From assembly GCF_002688565.1 (NCBI RefSeq), contig NZ_CP024011.1, positions 1,612,001 through 1,676,000 on the forward strand: a stretch of DNA of 64,000 bases. Reading direction: 5' to 3'. Below, one piece after another: positions 1-14,363 of the stretch (positions are counted from its first letter, which is position 1; the number at the start of each line of letters is the position of its first letter). A model generated the notes under the pieces. It was not told the DNA's origin. It saw only the letters and a program-made list of their open reading frames with translations, and did no database searches. This stretch comes from Acinetobacter sp. LoGeW2-3 (GTDB taxonomy: Bacteria > Pseudomonadota > Gammaproteobacteria > Pseudomonadales > Moraxellaceae). Both the position numbers and the translations under genes were made by a program.

Positions 1-657
1 AGAGCCATTGAGCTGATTACCCACTTTACCCAGCTTCGATTTTCTCTTGCTGACTATTGGTCGATTCCATGCTGGTGTGAAGGCGTTATTCAATATAAAG
101 ATCAGCAATACCAAATCGAAAGCCTGGGCAGCTTTGAATACGCTCGCAGTTTCAAATTTCCTTATTTACCATTCGCTTTTCTAACTTATCAGATGATTAA
201 TCTGAATCAGAACCGGCAAATTATTTTGGTTCAGGTACGCGATAGCTTTAACAAGATCATTCAGTCACGTATTTACTATAAAGATCTTGAAAGTCAGCAA
301 ACCCAGATGCTGGATGAAAAGGTGATTTTTAAAGTTCATCGGGTCTATCCAAGTGTGACCACACCGAATGGTCAGACCATGTATTTACCGCGTGAATTTG
401 AATGGCACTTTGAAAGTAAAGATGGAATGCAGATTTCGATTCAGGGACAAAGTCGAGGTGATTTTAAATTTGGTCTTGGCGCAGGCTATGTCGGTAGCTT
501 TACTTACCAGATCAAGATCAATGATCAGGAAGAAAATGGGGAAGGGGGCTATATTGAATACATCGATTGCCGCGCTTTACGTTTCCAGGAGTTAACTAAA
601 GAAGAAAAAATATTAAGTAATGTGGTTAATTCTGTTCCCTTTTTAGTCAAAAAATAG
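1..657 (+). CDS. Conserved protein of unknown function, 3' part only
   Basis: The reading frame is open from the first base of the window to the TAG at 655-657, so at least 218 codons are present and the true start lies upstream. The ATG at 193 is internal: the preceding 64 codons read as normal protein (for example YWSIPCWCEGVIQY). The product looks like a soluble beta-rich protein with many aromatic residues and no membrane segment. It resembles lipocalin/hydroxyneurosporene-synthase-like uncharacterised proteins of Acinetobacter, but I do not recognise it firmly and assign no function. It is followed by the rRNA promoter region with no obvious terminator. Confidence 0.7.
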   Translation, partial: RAIELITHFTQLRFSLADYWSIPCWCEGVIQYKDQQYQIESLGSFEYARSFKFPYLPFAFLTYQMINLNQNRQIILVQVRDSFNKIIQSRIYYKDLESQQTQMLDEKVIFKVHRVYPSVTTPNGQTMYLPREFEWHFESKDGMQISIQGQSRGDFKFGLGAGYVGSFTYQIKINDQEENGEGGYIEYIDCRALRFQELTKEEKILSNVVNSVPFLVKK

Positions 658-1089
658 AAAAAGTGGCTATTTCTGTAGAATAAATAAACAGACGAGTGTT
701 TTTGTTGAAAAAGGGGGTTGCAAGGGCTCTGAAATACTGTAGAATGCACATCCATCGGCGGTGATGAAGATTAAAACTTCTGATAAAACAGTGACTTAGC
801 ATAAAATGGTTAAGTTGGGTTTTAGAAAGAAAGTTTAAAAATAATTTGATTTACTGGTTGACTTTCTAGAGATAGAGAGTAATATAGCCGACCTAGCTTG
901 CTACTGACGAAGTAGTGAGAAGATCATTAAGAGATTATGAAGAACAACTTGTGTGGATTTTTACTGGTTGATTGATCGAAATTATTTTCATTGATTGAAT
1001 GGTAGAAATTACTCGAAGTTTATTTGAGAAATATTTGTCAGAAAATTGATGAGCCAAGATTGGTACCCTTTAAAGGTACTACTGATTTT
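658..1089 (+). promoter_or_regulatory. rRNA operon promoter and leader region
   Basis: This non-coding stretch holds the best promoter of the region: -35 TTGACT at 858-863, a 16-base spacer and -10 TAATAT at 880-885. An A/T-rich run at about 822-853 looks like an UP element. The GC-rich bases just after the -10 (GCCGACC) fit the discriminator of a stringently controlled rRNA P1 promoter. The transcribed leader contains a small hairpin at 901-915, the 5' arm of the 16S processing stem at 937-959, and a hairpin GTACC/GGTAC at 1063-1079 just before mature 16S. The phrase TTACTGGTTGA occurs twice (851-861 and 961-971); the second copy has no clear -10. Confidence 0.7.
937..959 (+). other. 5' arm of the 16S pre-rRNA processing stem
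   Basis: This 23-base leader segment is complementary, apart from one 1-base bulge, to 2652-2675 just after 16S. The two arms would pair across the whole 16S gene to give the long helix that RNase III cuts in bacterial pre-rRNA. The pairing is seen directly; the RNase III role is inferred from the general rRNA maturation pathway. Confidence 0.7.
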
Positions 1090-2628
<1,539 letters not shown>

Positions 2629-2651
2629 ACGAAAGATTGACGATTGGTAAG

Positions 2652-2675
2652 AATCCACAACAAGTTGTTCTTCAT
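2652..2675 (+). other. 3' arm of the 16S pre-rRNA processing stem
   Basis: Complementary to leader bases 937-959. It sits 23 bases after the 16S 3' end and before tRNA-Ile, the expected place for the distal strand of the RNase III stalk. Confidence 0.7.
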
Positions 2676-2689
2676 GACGATGTATCTGA

Positions 2690-2766
<77 letters not shown>

Positions 2767-2823
2767 CTACTGACGAAGCAATTCATACAGAAACGGAACG
2801 ATACATTGACTTATTGATAAGCT

Positions 2824-2899
2824 GGGGACTTAGCTTAGTTGGTAGAGCGCCTGCTTTGCACGCAGGAGGTCAGGAGTTCGACTCTCCTAGTCTCCACCA
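2824..2899 (+). tRNA. tRNA-Ala (anticodon TGC)
   Basis: A 76-base cloverleaf with acceptor strands GGGGACT and AGTCTCC (one G-U pair), discriminator A and encoded CCA. The anticodon arm CCTGC-TTTGCAC-GCAGG carries TGC, and the T-arm has GTTCGACTC. It is the second spacer tRNA of this rRNA operon, cotranscribed with 16S and 23S. Confidence 0.96.
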
Positions 2900-3318
2900 T
2901 ACATTCCTACGGAATGTATAAAGAACGAAGCTAAAATAAACAATCAAACGGTTGTTAGCCTAGTCCTTAAGCGATCAAGTGCTTAGGTTATAGAGTTTAG
3001 TGATAAAGAGGCGTATTATTCGCTTCGTTGTTATTAACCTCTGTGATTTATCACAGTAATGCAGTCCGATGAGGATGCATTAAATCATTAACAGAATATA
3101 TTTGAGTTGAAATAATTTGTTCATACTCGTTAAGACACAAACAAGCAATTGTTTGAAGATTAATGAGTACTAGCGATTAAACTGAATCAAGCGTTTTGGT
3201 ATATGAATCTAATTGAAGCTGTACAGTGATTAAGTTCACGAACTCTACAAACTGTGGCGATTAAGTTCGCAACGCGAAGTACTACTTGTAGGTACGAGCG
3301 ACTGTTTGGGGTTGTATA
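2900..3318 (+). other. Second half of the 16S-23S internal transcribed spacer
   Basis: About 420 bases without a gene. The distal end (3304-3325) is complementary to 6201-6224 after the 23S gene (shared core GTTGTATAGTCAAG), forming the 23S processing stem. The rest is AT-rich spacer in which I see no further tRNA or ORF. Confidence 0.65.
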
Positions 3319-6209
<2,891 letters not shown>

Positions 6210-6428
6210 ATACAACACCCAAGCAGTTGTATACGAACTTCGAAAGAAGTGAGCATCAATTGATTTCATATTGATCTAACGATCAGACAAAAACTTGATT
6301 TAGTGAACGCTAAAGCGCAAACTACGACAACTCAGATATTACTGTTAATGAATTCTATTTGAAGAAAGCTAGGCACACGAAGCGTAAGCAACGTAGATAA
6401 GACCATAGCGAGTAATCATACCAGTTGT

Positions 6429-6542
6429 GCTGGCGACCATAGCAAGAGTGAACCACCTGATCCCTTCCCGAACTCAGAAGTGAAACCTCTTAGCGCTGAT
6501 GGTAGTGTGGGGTTTCCCATGTGAGAGTAAGTCATCGCCAGC
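6429..6542 (+). rRNA. rrf: 5S ribosomal RNA
   Basis: About 114 bases starting GCTGGCGACCATAGC and ending GTCATCGCCAGC, whose ends pair. The internal CCGAACTCAGAAGTGAAAC motif is the 5S loop B/C signature. It lies 220 bases after 23S; the spacer between them holds the distal strand of the 23S processing stem and nothing else I can identify. Confidence 0.94.
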
Positions 6543-6552
6543 TCATTATTCC

Positions 6553-6588
6553 AAACACCCTCAAGTCAAGGCTTGGGGGTGTTTTTTT
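6553..6588 (+). terminator. rRNA operon terminator
   Basis: An 11-bp hairpin (ACACCCTCAAG/CTTGGGGGTGT with one G-U pair) followed directly by TTTTTTT. It sits 10 bases after 5S and closes the operon. Confidence 0.9.
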
Positions 6589-6691
6589 ATGGGTGGAAAT
6601 TAGACAAGTCTAAAGTGTTCGGCAGGCTTGGTTTCGTTTTAGCGATCGTATATAAATTATTAGAATTTAAAAAATATAAAATGGGATAGGC

Positions 6692-6900
6692 GTGTTTGAC
6701 GTATTTGCGCAACTTTGTGGTGGAATCGGCTTATTCCTGTTTGGTATGACTTTAATGACCGATAGCCTAAAGGATATTGTAGGTGAATCTTTGAGACAGT
6801 GGTTAGGCAGATTTACTGGTTTTCCATTAAAAGCAATGAATTTAGGCATTATCTTTACCCTGATTGTTCAGTCTTCAACAGCGACTACACTTGCCACTGT
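6692..6900 (+). pseudogene. 5' fragment of a Na+/phosphate cotransporter gene, cut by an IS element
   Basis: A GTG start preceded by a GGGATAGG ribosome site opens a frame whose first 69 residues match the beginning of the NptA/Na-Pi cotransporter family (usually over 500 residues). It has an N-terminal hydrophobic segment LCGGIGLFLFGMTLM and the signature QSSTATT of the first QSS repeat. After TLATV the frame enters the IS21-family end and stops three codons later at 6911-6913. The remaining transporter is not found on the other side of the element, so this is a true remnant and not a simple insertion. Function is presumably lost. Confidence 0.85.
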
Positions 6901-6901
6901 C

Positions 6902-6924
6902 AACGGCATTTAAAAACTGACCCC
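6902..6924 (+). repeat. IS21-element inverted repeat, left copy
   Basis: A 23-base segment identical to the reverse complement of 8801-8823. It lies directly against the cotransporter fragment. At the right end the same repeat is preceded by a further 17 bases (8824-8840) that have no counterpart here. Confidence 0.8.
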
Positions 6925-6971
6925 TTTTACCTTACGAATGGCAAAGTAAAATTGACCCCTTTGATTTCCTA

Positions 6972-8764
<1,793 letters not shown>

Positions 8765-8800
8765 GTTGAGCAGTCCAAAATGACCGCTATATTAACCAAG

Positions 8801-8823
8801 GGGGTCAGTTTTTAAATGCCGTT
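8801..8823 (-). repeat. IS21-element inverted repeat, right copy
   Basis: Exact inverted partner of 6902-6924, located between the istA start and the outermost TGT-type terminus at 8840. Confidence 0.8.
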
Positions 8824-8840
8824 AGGGGGTCATTTTTACA

Positions 8841-9161
8841 CTGCCGATAACAGAAGTAAAAGGCATTACCTGTATAGCACGTCCTGATGTAGATCAAGAT
8901 AACTATGCGTACTTCCCAATTATTGTGAAAGAAAACTATCCTTTAAGTCGTGATGAGTTATTTGAAAAATTTAAAGAAAATAATATTTTTGCTCGAAAAT
9001 ACTTTTATCCGATTATGAGTGATTTAGATATTTATGCAAATTTTAGATCTGATGTACAAAAAGCAAAACAGTTATCCGAATCAGTCTTGTGTTTACCTAT
9101 GTACCCAACTTTATCATTGGATCAATGTGAATTGATTGTAGATATCATGAAAGGGAACTAG
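8841..9161 (+). pseudogene. C-terminal fragment of a DegT/DnrJ/EryC1-type sugar aminotransferase
   Basis: Starting at the IS border, one frame reads LPITEVKGITCIARPDVDQDNYAYFPIIV and continues to the TAG at 9159-9161. This is the C-terminal third of a PLP-dependent nucleotide-sugar aminotransferase (full length about 370 residues). It includes the FARKYFYPI motif that in this family contacts substrate and the closing LCLPMYPTLSLDQ segment. The catalytic lysine and PLP site lie in the missing part. An internal ATG-less open stretch from 8925 could be translated but would not be functional. Its stop overlaps the GTG of the next gene, showing that it headed a sugar-biosynthesis operon before truncation. 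Confidence 0.85.
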
Positions 9162-9790
9162 TGAAAGAAATTATTATTATTGGTGCGGGTGGTCATGCAA
9201 TTGAGATTGCGTGGCTCGCTAGTCGATGTAAGCGTAAAGTTAAGGGCTTTCTCGATGATACTTTGGAAAAACAAGGTAAATGTTTTTCTAATATTCCTGT
9301 ATTGGGAAAGATTGAAGAGAGAAAAAAATATTTAGAATGTGAGTTTATTATTGCGATTGGAAATCCTAGAGCAAGAAATAAAATTGTCGACTATTTCTTT
9401 TCTGACGAGCATTATTCTTTTGCGACATTAATAGATCCTACTTGTATTTTAGGAGAAAATATTAAAGTAGGGGAAGGTAGTATGATTTGTGCTGGCACTA
9501 TTCTGACTATCAATGTAGATATAGGGAATCATTGTATTGTAAATATTAACTCAACATTATCACATGGTGTAAAACTTGATGATTATGTAACTATCGCACC
9601 AAATGTATCCATATCTGGTGATGTCTGCTTAAAACAATTAGTTGAGATAGGAGCTAATTCTTCTATTCGAGAAAAGGTTACAATATATGATGGGGCTATG
9701 GTTGGAATGGGAACAGTAGTAATTAAGGATATTGAAGAAAATCATACTGTTGTCGGTAATCCAAGTCGAATAATTAAGATTTTAAATTAG
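9161..9790 (+). CDS. NeuD/PglD-like sugar O- or N-acyltransferase
   Basis: A 209-residue protein of the sialic-acid O-acetyltransferase NeuD family. The N-terminal Rossmann-like part starts IIIIGAGGHAIEIAWLA and has FLDD near residue 31. From about residue 90 on it folds as a left-handed beta-helix of hexapeptide repeats (VGEGSMICAGTILTINVDIGNHCIVN and so on), with the catalytic-type histidine in NSTLSHGVKL. These enzymes acetylate an aminosugar nucleotide, which fits the aminotransferase fragment immediately upstream. The GTG start overlaps that gene's stop (TAGTG). The real acceptor sugar is unknown. With the aminotransferase broken, the substrate may no longer be made unless a second copy exists. 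Confidence 0.85.
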   Translation: MKEIIIIGAGGHAIEIAWLASRCKRKVKGFLDDTLEKQGKCFSNIPVLGKIEERKKYLECEFIIAIGNPRARNKIVDYFFSDEHYSFATLIDPTCILGENIKVGEGSMICAGTILTINVDIGNHCIVNINSTLSHGVKLDDYVTIAPNVSISGDVCLKQLVEIGANSSIREKVTIYDGAMVGMGTVVIKDIEENHTVVGNPSRIIKILN

Positions 9791-9797
9791 GTTAGAA

Positions 9798-10712
9798 ATG
9801 AATATATTGGTTTCTGTGTGTGTAGTGACTTATAATCAGGAAAGATTCATTGAGGATAATCTTAGAAGTCTACTTGCACAAAAGACAAATTTTAGTTATG
9901 AAATTGTCATAGGGGATGATAGCTCTACTGATTCTACACGTGAAATTATAGAGCGATTATATAAGGAATATTCTAATATTATAGTTCCCATTTTTCATGA
10001 AAAGAATATAGGTCCTATAGGAAATATTAAATCTGTATACAAAAAAGCTAGGGGTAAATATATTTATCATTTGGATGGGGATGACTTAGCTTTGCCGAAT
10101 AAATTGCAACGACAATTTGATATTATGGAGCTTAATCCCGACGGTACTATATGTACACATGATATGAAATATGTGAATGCTCAAGGCGACTACTTAAAAT
10201 CTTGGACACACTTTGAAGGAAAGTTTAATTTAGATTATTTATATTTGAATTTACCTTTTTTTGCACATTCTTCTAAAATGTTTAGAAATGACTTTAAACT
10301 TGAATATTTAAATGAGTTACATCCTCAAGCATTGGATATTGAAATACATATTGCTCAAGCTAAGAAGGGAAATATTTACCATATTAATGAAGAGCTTGGA
10401 GAGTATCGAGTTGATGTGGGAATAAGTAAGATTGGGAAAAAAATTAATCCAATTTTACCTAAAGGCTTAATTAGAGCTTATGAAAAAGCCATATTTGAGG
10501 AAAAAAATGAAATTAGAATAAATGAATTAAAAAGGGTTTACGCAAAAACAATGCTTCAATATGCCCGTCAATTTTATTTAACAAACAGTGACTATGAAGT
10601 TTTTTGTATGTTGGTAAAAAAGTCCTTAAGTATAAAATTTTATACTCTTAGACAACTTAATTATTACTTACTCATGTTGTTACCAAGGAAGATCATTTAC
10701 AATAGGAAATAA
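9798..10712 (+). CDS. Family 2 glycosyltransferase
   Basis: A 304-residue GT-A fold enzyme. Its N-terminus SVCVVTYNQERFIEDNLRSLL and the acidic IGDDSSTDSTREII give the nucleotide-sugar pocket, and HLDGDDLALPNKL near residue 92 is the metal-binding DXD-type motif. No membrane segment is evident, so it probably acts at the cytoplasmic face on a lipid-linked saccharide. It begins 7 bases after the NeuD-like gene and shares its strong A+T bias and codon use, consistent with a transferred sugar cassette. Donor and acceptor cannot be told from sequence. Confidence 0.85.
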   Translation: MNILVSVCVVTYNQERFIEDNLRSLLAQKTNFSYEIVIGDDSSTDSTREIIERLYKEYSNIIVPIFHEKNIGPIGNIKSVYKKARGKYIYHLDGDDLALPNKLQRQFDIMELNPDGTICTHDMKYVNAQGDYLKSWTHFEGKFNLDYLYLNLPFFAHSSKMFRNDFKLEYLNELHPQALDIEIHIAQAKKGNIYHINEELGEYRVDVGISKIGKKINPILPKGLIRAYEKAIFEEKNEIRINELKRVYAKTMLQYARQFYLTNSDYEVFCMLVKKSLSIKFYTLRQLNYYLLMLLPRKIIYNRK

Positions 10713-10746
10713 AAAGATAGTTTTATTTATTCATAATATTTTGATT

Positions 10747-11835
10747 TTATATAATTGACAAAAAACTAGAGGCCATATTTTTAATGTGTAAGATTTCTTT
10801 GGTTTCTTTATGAATAGCATAAGGAGACTTAATACAATTTTGTATTTTATTGGAAAGCATGTTGATATCATTGTGTTGGATTAAATATTTTTTCATATTT
10901 TTTTGAAGGTGAAATATGTCTTCTACGCCCGAAGAACAATTATAAGCAATTACGGGTGTGTTTAAAGTGATACTTTCTGCAAGCACTAATCCGAATGATT
11001 CGTATTGCGATGTTAATATCAGACATTTTGATTCGGATATGAATTTATAAGGGTTATCAACCCAACCTAAAAAATCAACTCGATCGGCTATTTTTAATTC
11101 TTTGGTCAACTCTTCTAGTTTTTGTCTTTCTGTGCCATCACCAACAATTGCCATTCTGCCATTTGTATTAGACATAGAAAAAGCTGTGATCGCATGATCT
11201 ACTTGTTTGATAGGAACTAATCTTCCAACAAAAATAACATCCCATTTTTTTTCTGTTATTGGATATCGATTAAGGTATTTGAATGGAATATTTACACCAT
11301 TCGCAATCGTTTTAATGGAATTTGGATTGGAATATGTCCTAGCTTTATTTTCTAAATCACGGTTTACAGTAATTAAATTCCGGTTACGAAATAATTTAGA
11401 AAATTTTCGTTTATTTTTTAAAAAACGAATATGTTCTTTAAGTTGTTTGAGGGGATTATTAAACCTTCTAATTTCGAGTAAATCTCCGTGAATCCAGTGC
11501 CAAACATTACCTTTTAGATATGGTGCGAGCCAATGGCCATTATTATATCCAGTTATTATTAGGTCGAAACCATAAGCTAGGAGTTGATCAATTTTTTGTT
11601 TTTCATAGTGTGTTAGTGTTTTATTTTTCCACATTTTGCCATAAGCAAAGGATTCAGTTATTTGCAGATCCGTATAGTGGACAAGGGAAGAACAATGATA
11701 ATGATTACGTTGTCCATTAAGAACAGCTAAATAAATAATATGATCTTGTTTTGCCAGATATTCAGCAAGTTGCAGTGTAATCTTTTCTGCGCCTCCACAG
11801 CCTAAGTGGTCGATAATAAACAGGATTTTTGACAT
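10747..11835 (-). CDS. Family 4 glycosyltransferase
   Basis: A 362-residue GT-B fold enzyme. The N-terminal domain opens ILFIIDHLGCGGAEKITLQLAEYL, with the glycine-rich acceptor loop. The C-terminal donor domain has VIFVGRLVPIKQVDHAI (about residue 200), AIVGDGTERQKLEEL and the family signature SQYESFGLVLAES near 290 (E-x7-E). It resembles enzymes that add hexose or HexNAc to core lipooligosaccharide or capsule. It is transcribed against the neighbouring acyltransferase and the two upstream sugar genes, and is equally AT-rich. The ATG at 11835 has only a weak ribosome site. Confidence 0.87.
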   Translation of the reverse strand: MSKILFIIDHLGCGGAEKITLQLAEYLAKQDHIIYLAVLNGQRNHYHCSSLVHYTDLQITESFAYGKMWKNKTLTHYEKQKIDQLLAYGFDLIITGYNNGHWLAPYLKGNVWHWIHGDLLEIRRFNNPLKQLKEHIRFLKNKRKFSKLFRNRNLITVNRDLENKARTYSNPNSIKTIANGVNIPFKYLNRYPITEKKWDVIFVGRLVPIKQVDHAITAFSMSNTNGRMAIVGDGTERQKLEELTKELKIADRVDFLGWVDNPYKFISESKCLILTSQYESFGLVLAESITLNTPVIAYNCSSGVEDIFHLQKNMKKYLIQHNDINMLSNKIQNCIKSPYAIHKETKEILHIKNMASSFLSII

Positions 11836-11991
11836 TTTTTTAGCAGTAGTAGGTGAGTGCGATCAGTATATCAGCAAGATTTTTTTTGTAAATTACACTA
11901 ATGACTAAAAAACGATCCATTAGTTGATATGTCTTGTAAATAGGAATCAAGGAAATACAATAAGTACATTTTTATATTGCATAGTTATTGT

Positions 11992-13971
11992 ATGAGTATT
12001 AGATATAATCCAGTAATTGATGGATTGAGGGCACTTGCTGTATTGCTGGTGATTTTCAACCATATCGGGATACATTTATTTTCTGGAGGGTTTATCGGGG
12101 TTGATATTTTCTTTGTAATTTCAGGTTATTTGATTACTTCAATTATTTATAAAGACATGAAATTAGGGAATTTTTCAATAGGGAGCTTTTATAAAAAACG
12201 GGTGATTAGACTGGCACCAGCATTTTTTACTGTATTGACAGTAGTATCAATAATTAGCTGGTTTAGTATGTTGCCACATGAATTGGCTGAATATGCAAAG
12301 AGTGCTGTATATTCAACTTTCCTGATGGCAAATGTCTATATGCGCAAGGAGGTTGGAGGATATTTCTCCACTAGTGTTGAGGAAGTACCTTTATTACATT
12401 TATGGTCTTTAGGAGTAGAAGAACAGTTTTATCTATTCTGGCCCTTATTATTGTTGATGCTAATAAGGAAAACTAATCCTAAATGGATGCTCTGGATTAT
12501 TATTGGATTAATTATTGCTTCAGTTTTTTATGCTGAACAGCAAATTTTGAAAAATGCTGGTAAAGCATATTATCGGATGCCTGTTCGCGCATGTGAAATG
12601 TTTTTAGGAGCGCTGATTAGTTTTCTACCTGTAATTCGTATCAAAGATATTTTAGCCAAATTATTAATTTATCTAGCAACAATTTCACTTTGTATTACAG
12701 CCATTCTTTTTAATGAAGAGACTAAATTTCCAGGCTTGAATGCTCTGATCCCATGTTTATTAACAGCTAGTATTATTTATTTTAGTCAGACTTTACAACA
12801 GCAAACTATTTTATCTAGTTCAGCCTTTTTATGGATTGGTAAAATTTCCTATCCTATGTATCTTTGGCATTGGACTATTATTGCATTTCTTAATATATAT
12901 TTGATTAATATAGATTTTTATATTCAAGTTTCTATTATTTTGCTCACTATAGCATTAGCTTGGTTAACTTATATTTATTGTGAAAAGCCAGCTAGAAAAT
13001 GGGTAAAGATATCTAATAAGAAAGTTCTATGTATCGGATTCTTATTGCCTAGCCTTAGTTTTGCAAGTATGTCCGGTTTTATTCAAATTAATAATGGTCT
13101 TCCCGGACGATTTGAGCCTATCATCAGTCAGCAAGTTGAAGCTCTTCAGTCTGCGGCACATTTTGTTCGAAAAGAATGTCACGATGCCCCAAAAGATCGT
13201 TCTATTTTACCAGAAGCATCACTATGTAGTTTTGGAGAACGCGATAAGGCTAATATTGATCTTTTAGTATTAGGTGATTCTCATGCTAATAGTTTGATTG
13301 GTGCACTTGAAGTTTGGGCCAAGGCTGCAGGTATGAGAGGATATGATCCGACCCAAAGTACCAGTTTGTATTTACCTGGGGTTGCTCTGTATGAGAGAAA
13401 AACTGGAGACACATATGTAGAGTTTTCATCATTTAAAGTCAGGAATGAGAGCTTAACTTCACATTTAGCATCCAATCACTATCCAATTATCGTTGTATCA
13501 GGATACTTTTCGACCTATTTGAGTGAGAAGGTTAAACTTGATGATGGTACAGGAAGATCGAACGAAGAAATTTTTGTAGAAAGCTTTAAAAAAGGTTTAG
13601 ATAATATTTATCAGTCAACTGATAGGGTTATCCTTATTCACGATGTACCAGAGTTATTTGACTTACAAGCAAACTGTAATACTCGCGTTAATATGCTTAA
13701 ATTAAACCATGCCTGTACTACAGATGTGCAAAGCTTATACTCACGGGATAAACGATTCCTTCAAATTTTGGACAGAATAAAAGTAGGTTATTCAAATCTG
13801 GAAATTGTAAATCTAAATTCTATTATTTGTGATGAATTGGTTTGCCAAAGTCATTTAAATAATATCCCATTATATAGGGATAAAGACCTGAATCATTTAT
13901 CCTTTATAGGAGCATCAATATTAGGTAAAGAGTATCTACGATTAAAAGGGAATCCGTTGATAATTCAATAA
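11992..13971 (+). CDS. OafA-type O-acetyltransferase: acyltransferase-3 membrane domain with C-terminal SGNH domain
   Basis: The 659-residue protein has the acyltransferase-3 signature YNPVIDGLRALAVLLVIFNHIG at its start (catalytic-type His) and FFVISGYLI shortly after. About ten transmembrane helices extend to roughly residue 355, followed by a periplasmic SGNH-hydrolase-like domain (LLVLGDSHANSL near 425; closing DLNHLSF with Asp and His). This two-domain layout is that of OafA and related enzymes that O-acetylate lipopolysaccharide sugars. I chose ATG 11992 over an in-frame TTG 15 bases earlier because the conserved domain begins directly after it. A bidirectional terminator follows. AT-rich like its neighbours. 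Confidence 0.88.
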   Translation: MSIRYNPVIDGLRALAVLLVIFNHIGIHLFSGGFIGVDIFFVISGYLITSIIYKDMKLGNFSIGSFYKKRVIRLAPAFFTVLTVVSIISWFSMLPHELAEYAKSAVYSTFLMANVYMRKEVGGYFSTSVEEVPLLHLWSLGVEEQFYLFWPLLLLMLIRKTNPKWMLWIIIGLIIASVFYAEQQILKNAGKAYYRMPVRACEMFLGALISFLPVIRIKDILAKLLIYLATISLCITAILFNEETKFPGLNALIPCLLTASIIYFSQTLQQQTILSSSAFLWIGKISYPMYLWHWTIIAFLNIYLINIDFYIQVSIILLTIALAWLTYIYCEKPARKWVKISNKKVLCIGFLLPSLSFASMSGFIQINNGLPGRFEPIISQQVEALQSAAHFVRKECHDAPKDRSILPEASLCSFGERDKANIDLLVLGDSHANSLIGALEVWAKAAGMRGYDPTQSTSLYLPGVALYERKTGDTYVEFSSFKVRNESLTSHLASNHYPIIVVSGYFSTYLSEKVKLDDGTGRSNEEIFVESFKKGLDNIYQSTDRVILIHDVPELFDLQANCNTRVNMLKLNHACTTDVQSLYSRDKRFLQILDRIKVGYSNLEIVNLNSIICDELVCQSHLNNIPLYRDKDLNHLSFIGASILGKEYLRLKGNPLIIQ

Positions 13972-13973
13972 TT

Positions 13974-14009
13974 AAAATGGTAGTCTAGTGTTCACTAGGC
14001 TACCGTTTT
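13974..14009. terminator. Bidirectional terminator between the acetyltransferase and the small membrane gene
   Basis: A long hairpin, AAAATGGTAGTCTAGTG/ACTAGGCTACCGTTTT with a 3-base loop and G-U pairs, flanked by A- and T-rich tails on both sides. It lies between convergent genes. Confidence 0.8.
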
Positions 14010-14035
14010 AATTTAAAATAAGAATTTAGCGAGTA

Positions 14036-14254
14036 TTATTCCTTCTCCGGATTACCCTTCAGCACCATATAAATTAACCCGACAAAAAACATGAAGGCGC
14101 CAATAATGCTGCTCAGGCAGAAGTAGACAATGCGGTCATTAGTATCTAAGGAGAACAAGTTGTTCGCCAGAATGTAGCGCATAAACAACCATTGCACGAT
14201 TGAAAAAACAATCAGCATAATGCCACGATTACGGACAGCAGGACGCATAGCCAT
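14036..14254 (-). CDS. Small two-helix membrane protein, unknown function
   Basis: A 72-residue protein starting MAMRPAVRNRGIM. It has two predicted membrane helices (about residues 12-30 and 45-65) joined by a short polar loop (SLDTNDR), and a charged C-terminus GNPEKE. Coding character is supported by the ATG after a GGTAGAAAATCC-type gap, the well-placed terminator after it and codon use like the housekeeping genes to its right rather than the AT-rich cluster to its left. I do not recognise a named family. Confidence 0.65.
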   Translation of the reverse strand: MAMRPAVRNRGIMLIVFSIVQWLFMRYILANNLFSLDTNDRIVYFCLSSIIGAFMFFVGLIYMVLKGNPEKE

Positions 14255-14363
14255 GGTAGAAAATCCACTTCTTCAAAGAACTTAAAGATTATGCCACTGT
14301 TAGGGGGGAATCTCAATTCATTCTATTTTTATCGCATCTATATAGACTGAATAGGTACTGATC

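Noticed and set aside
8841..13971. Capsule (K) locus
   Set aside because: No wza-wzb-wzc, wzx or wzy genes are present, and the position beside aspS fits the outer-core locus better.
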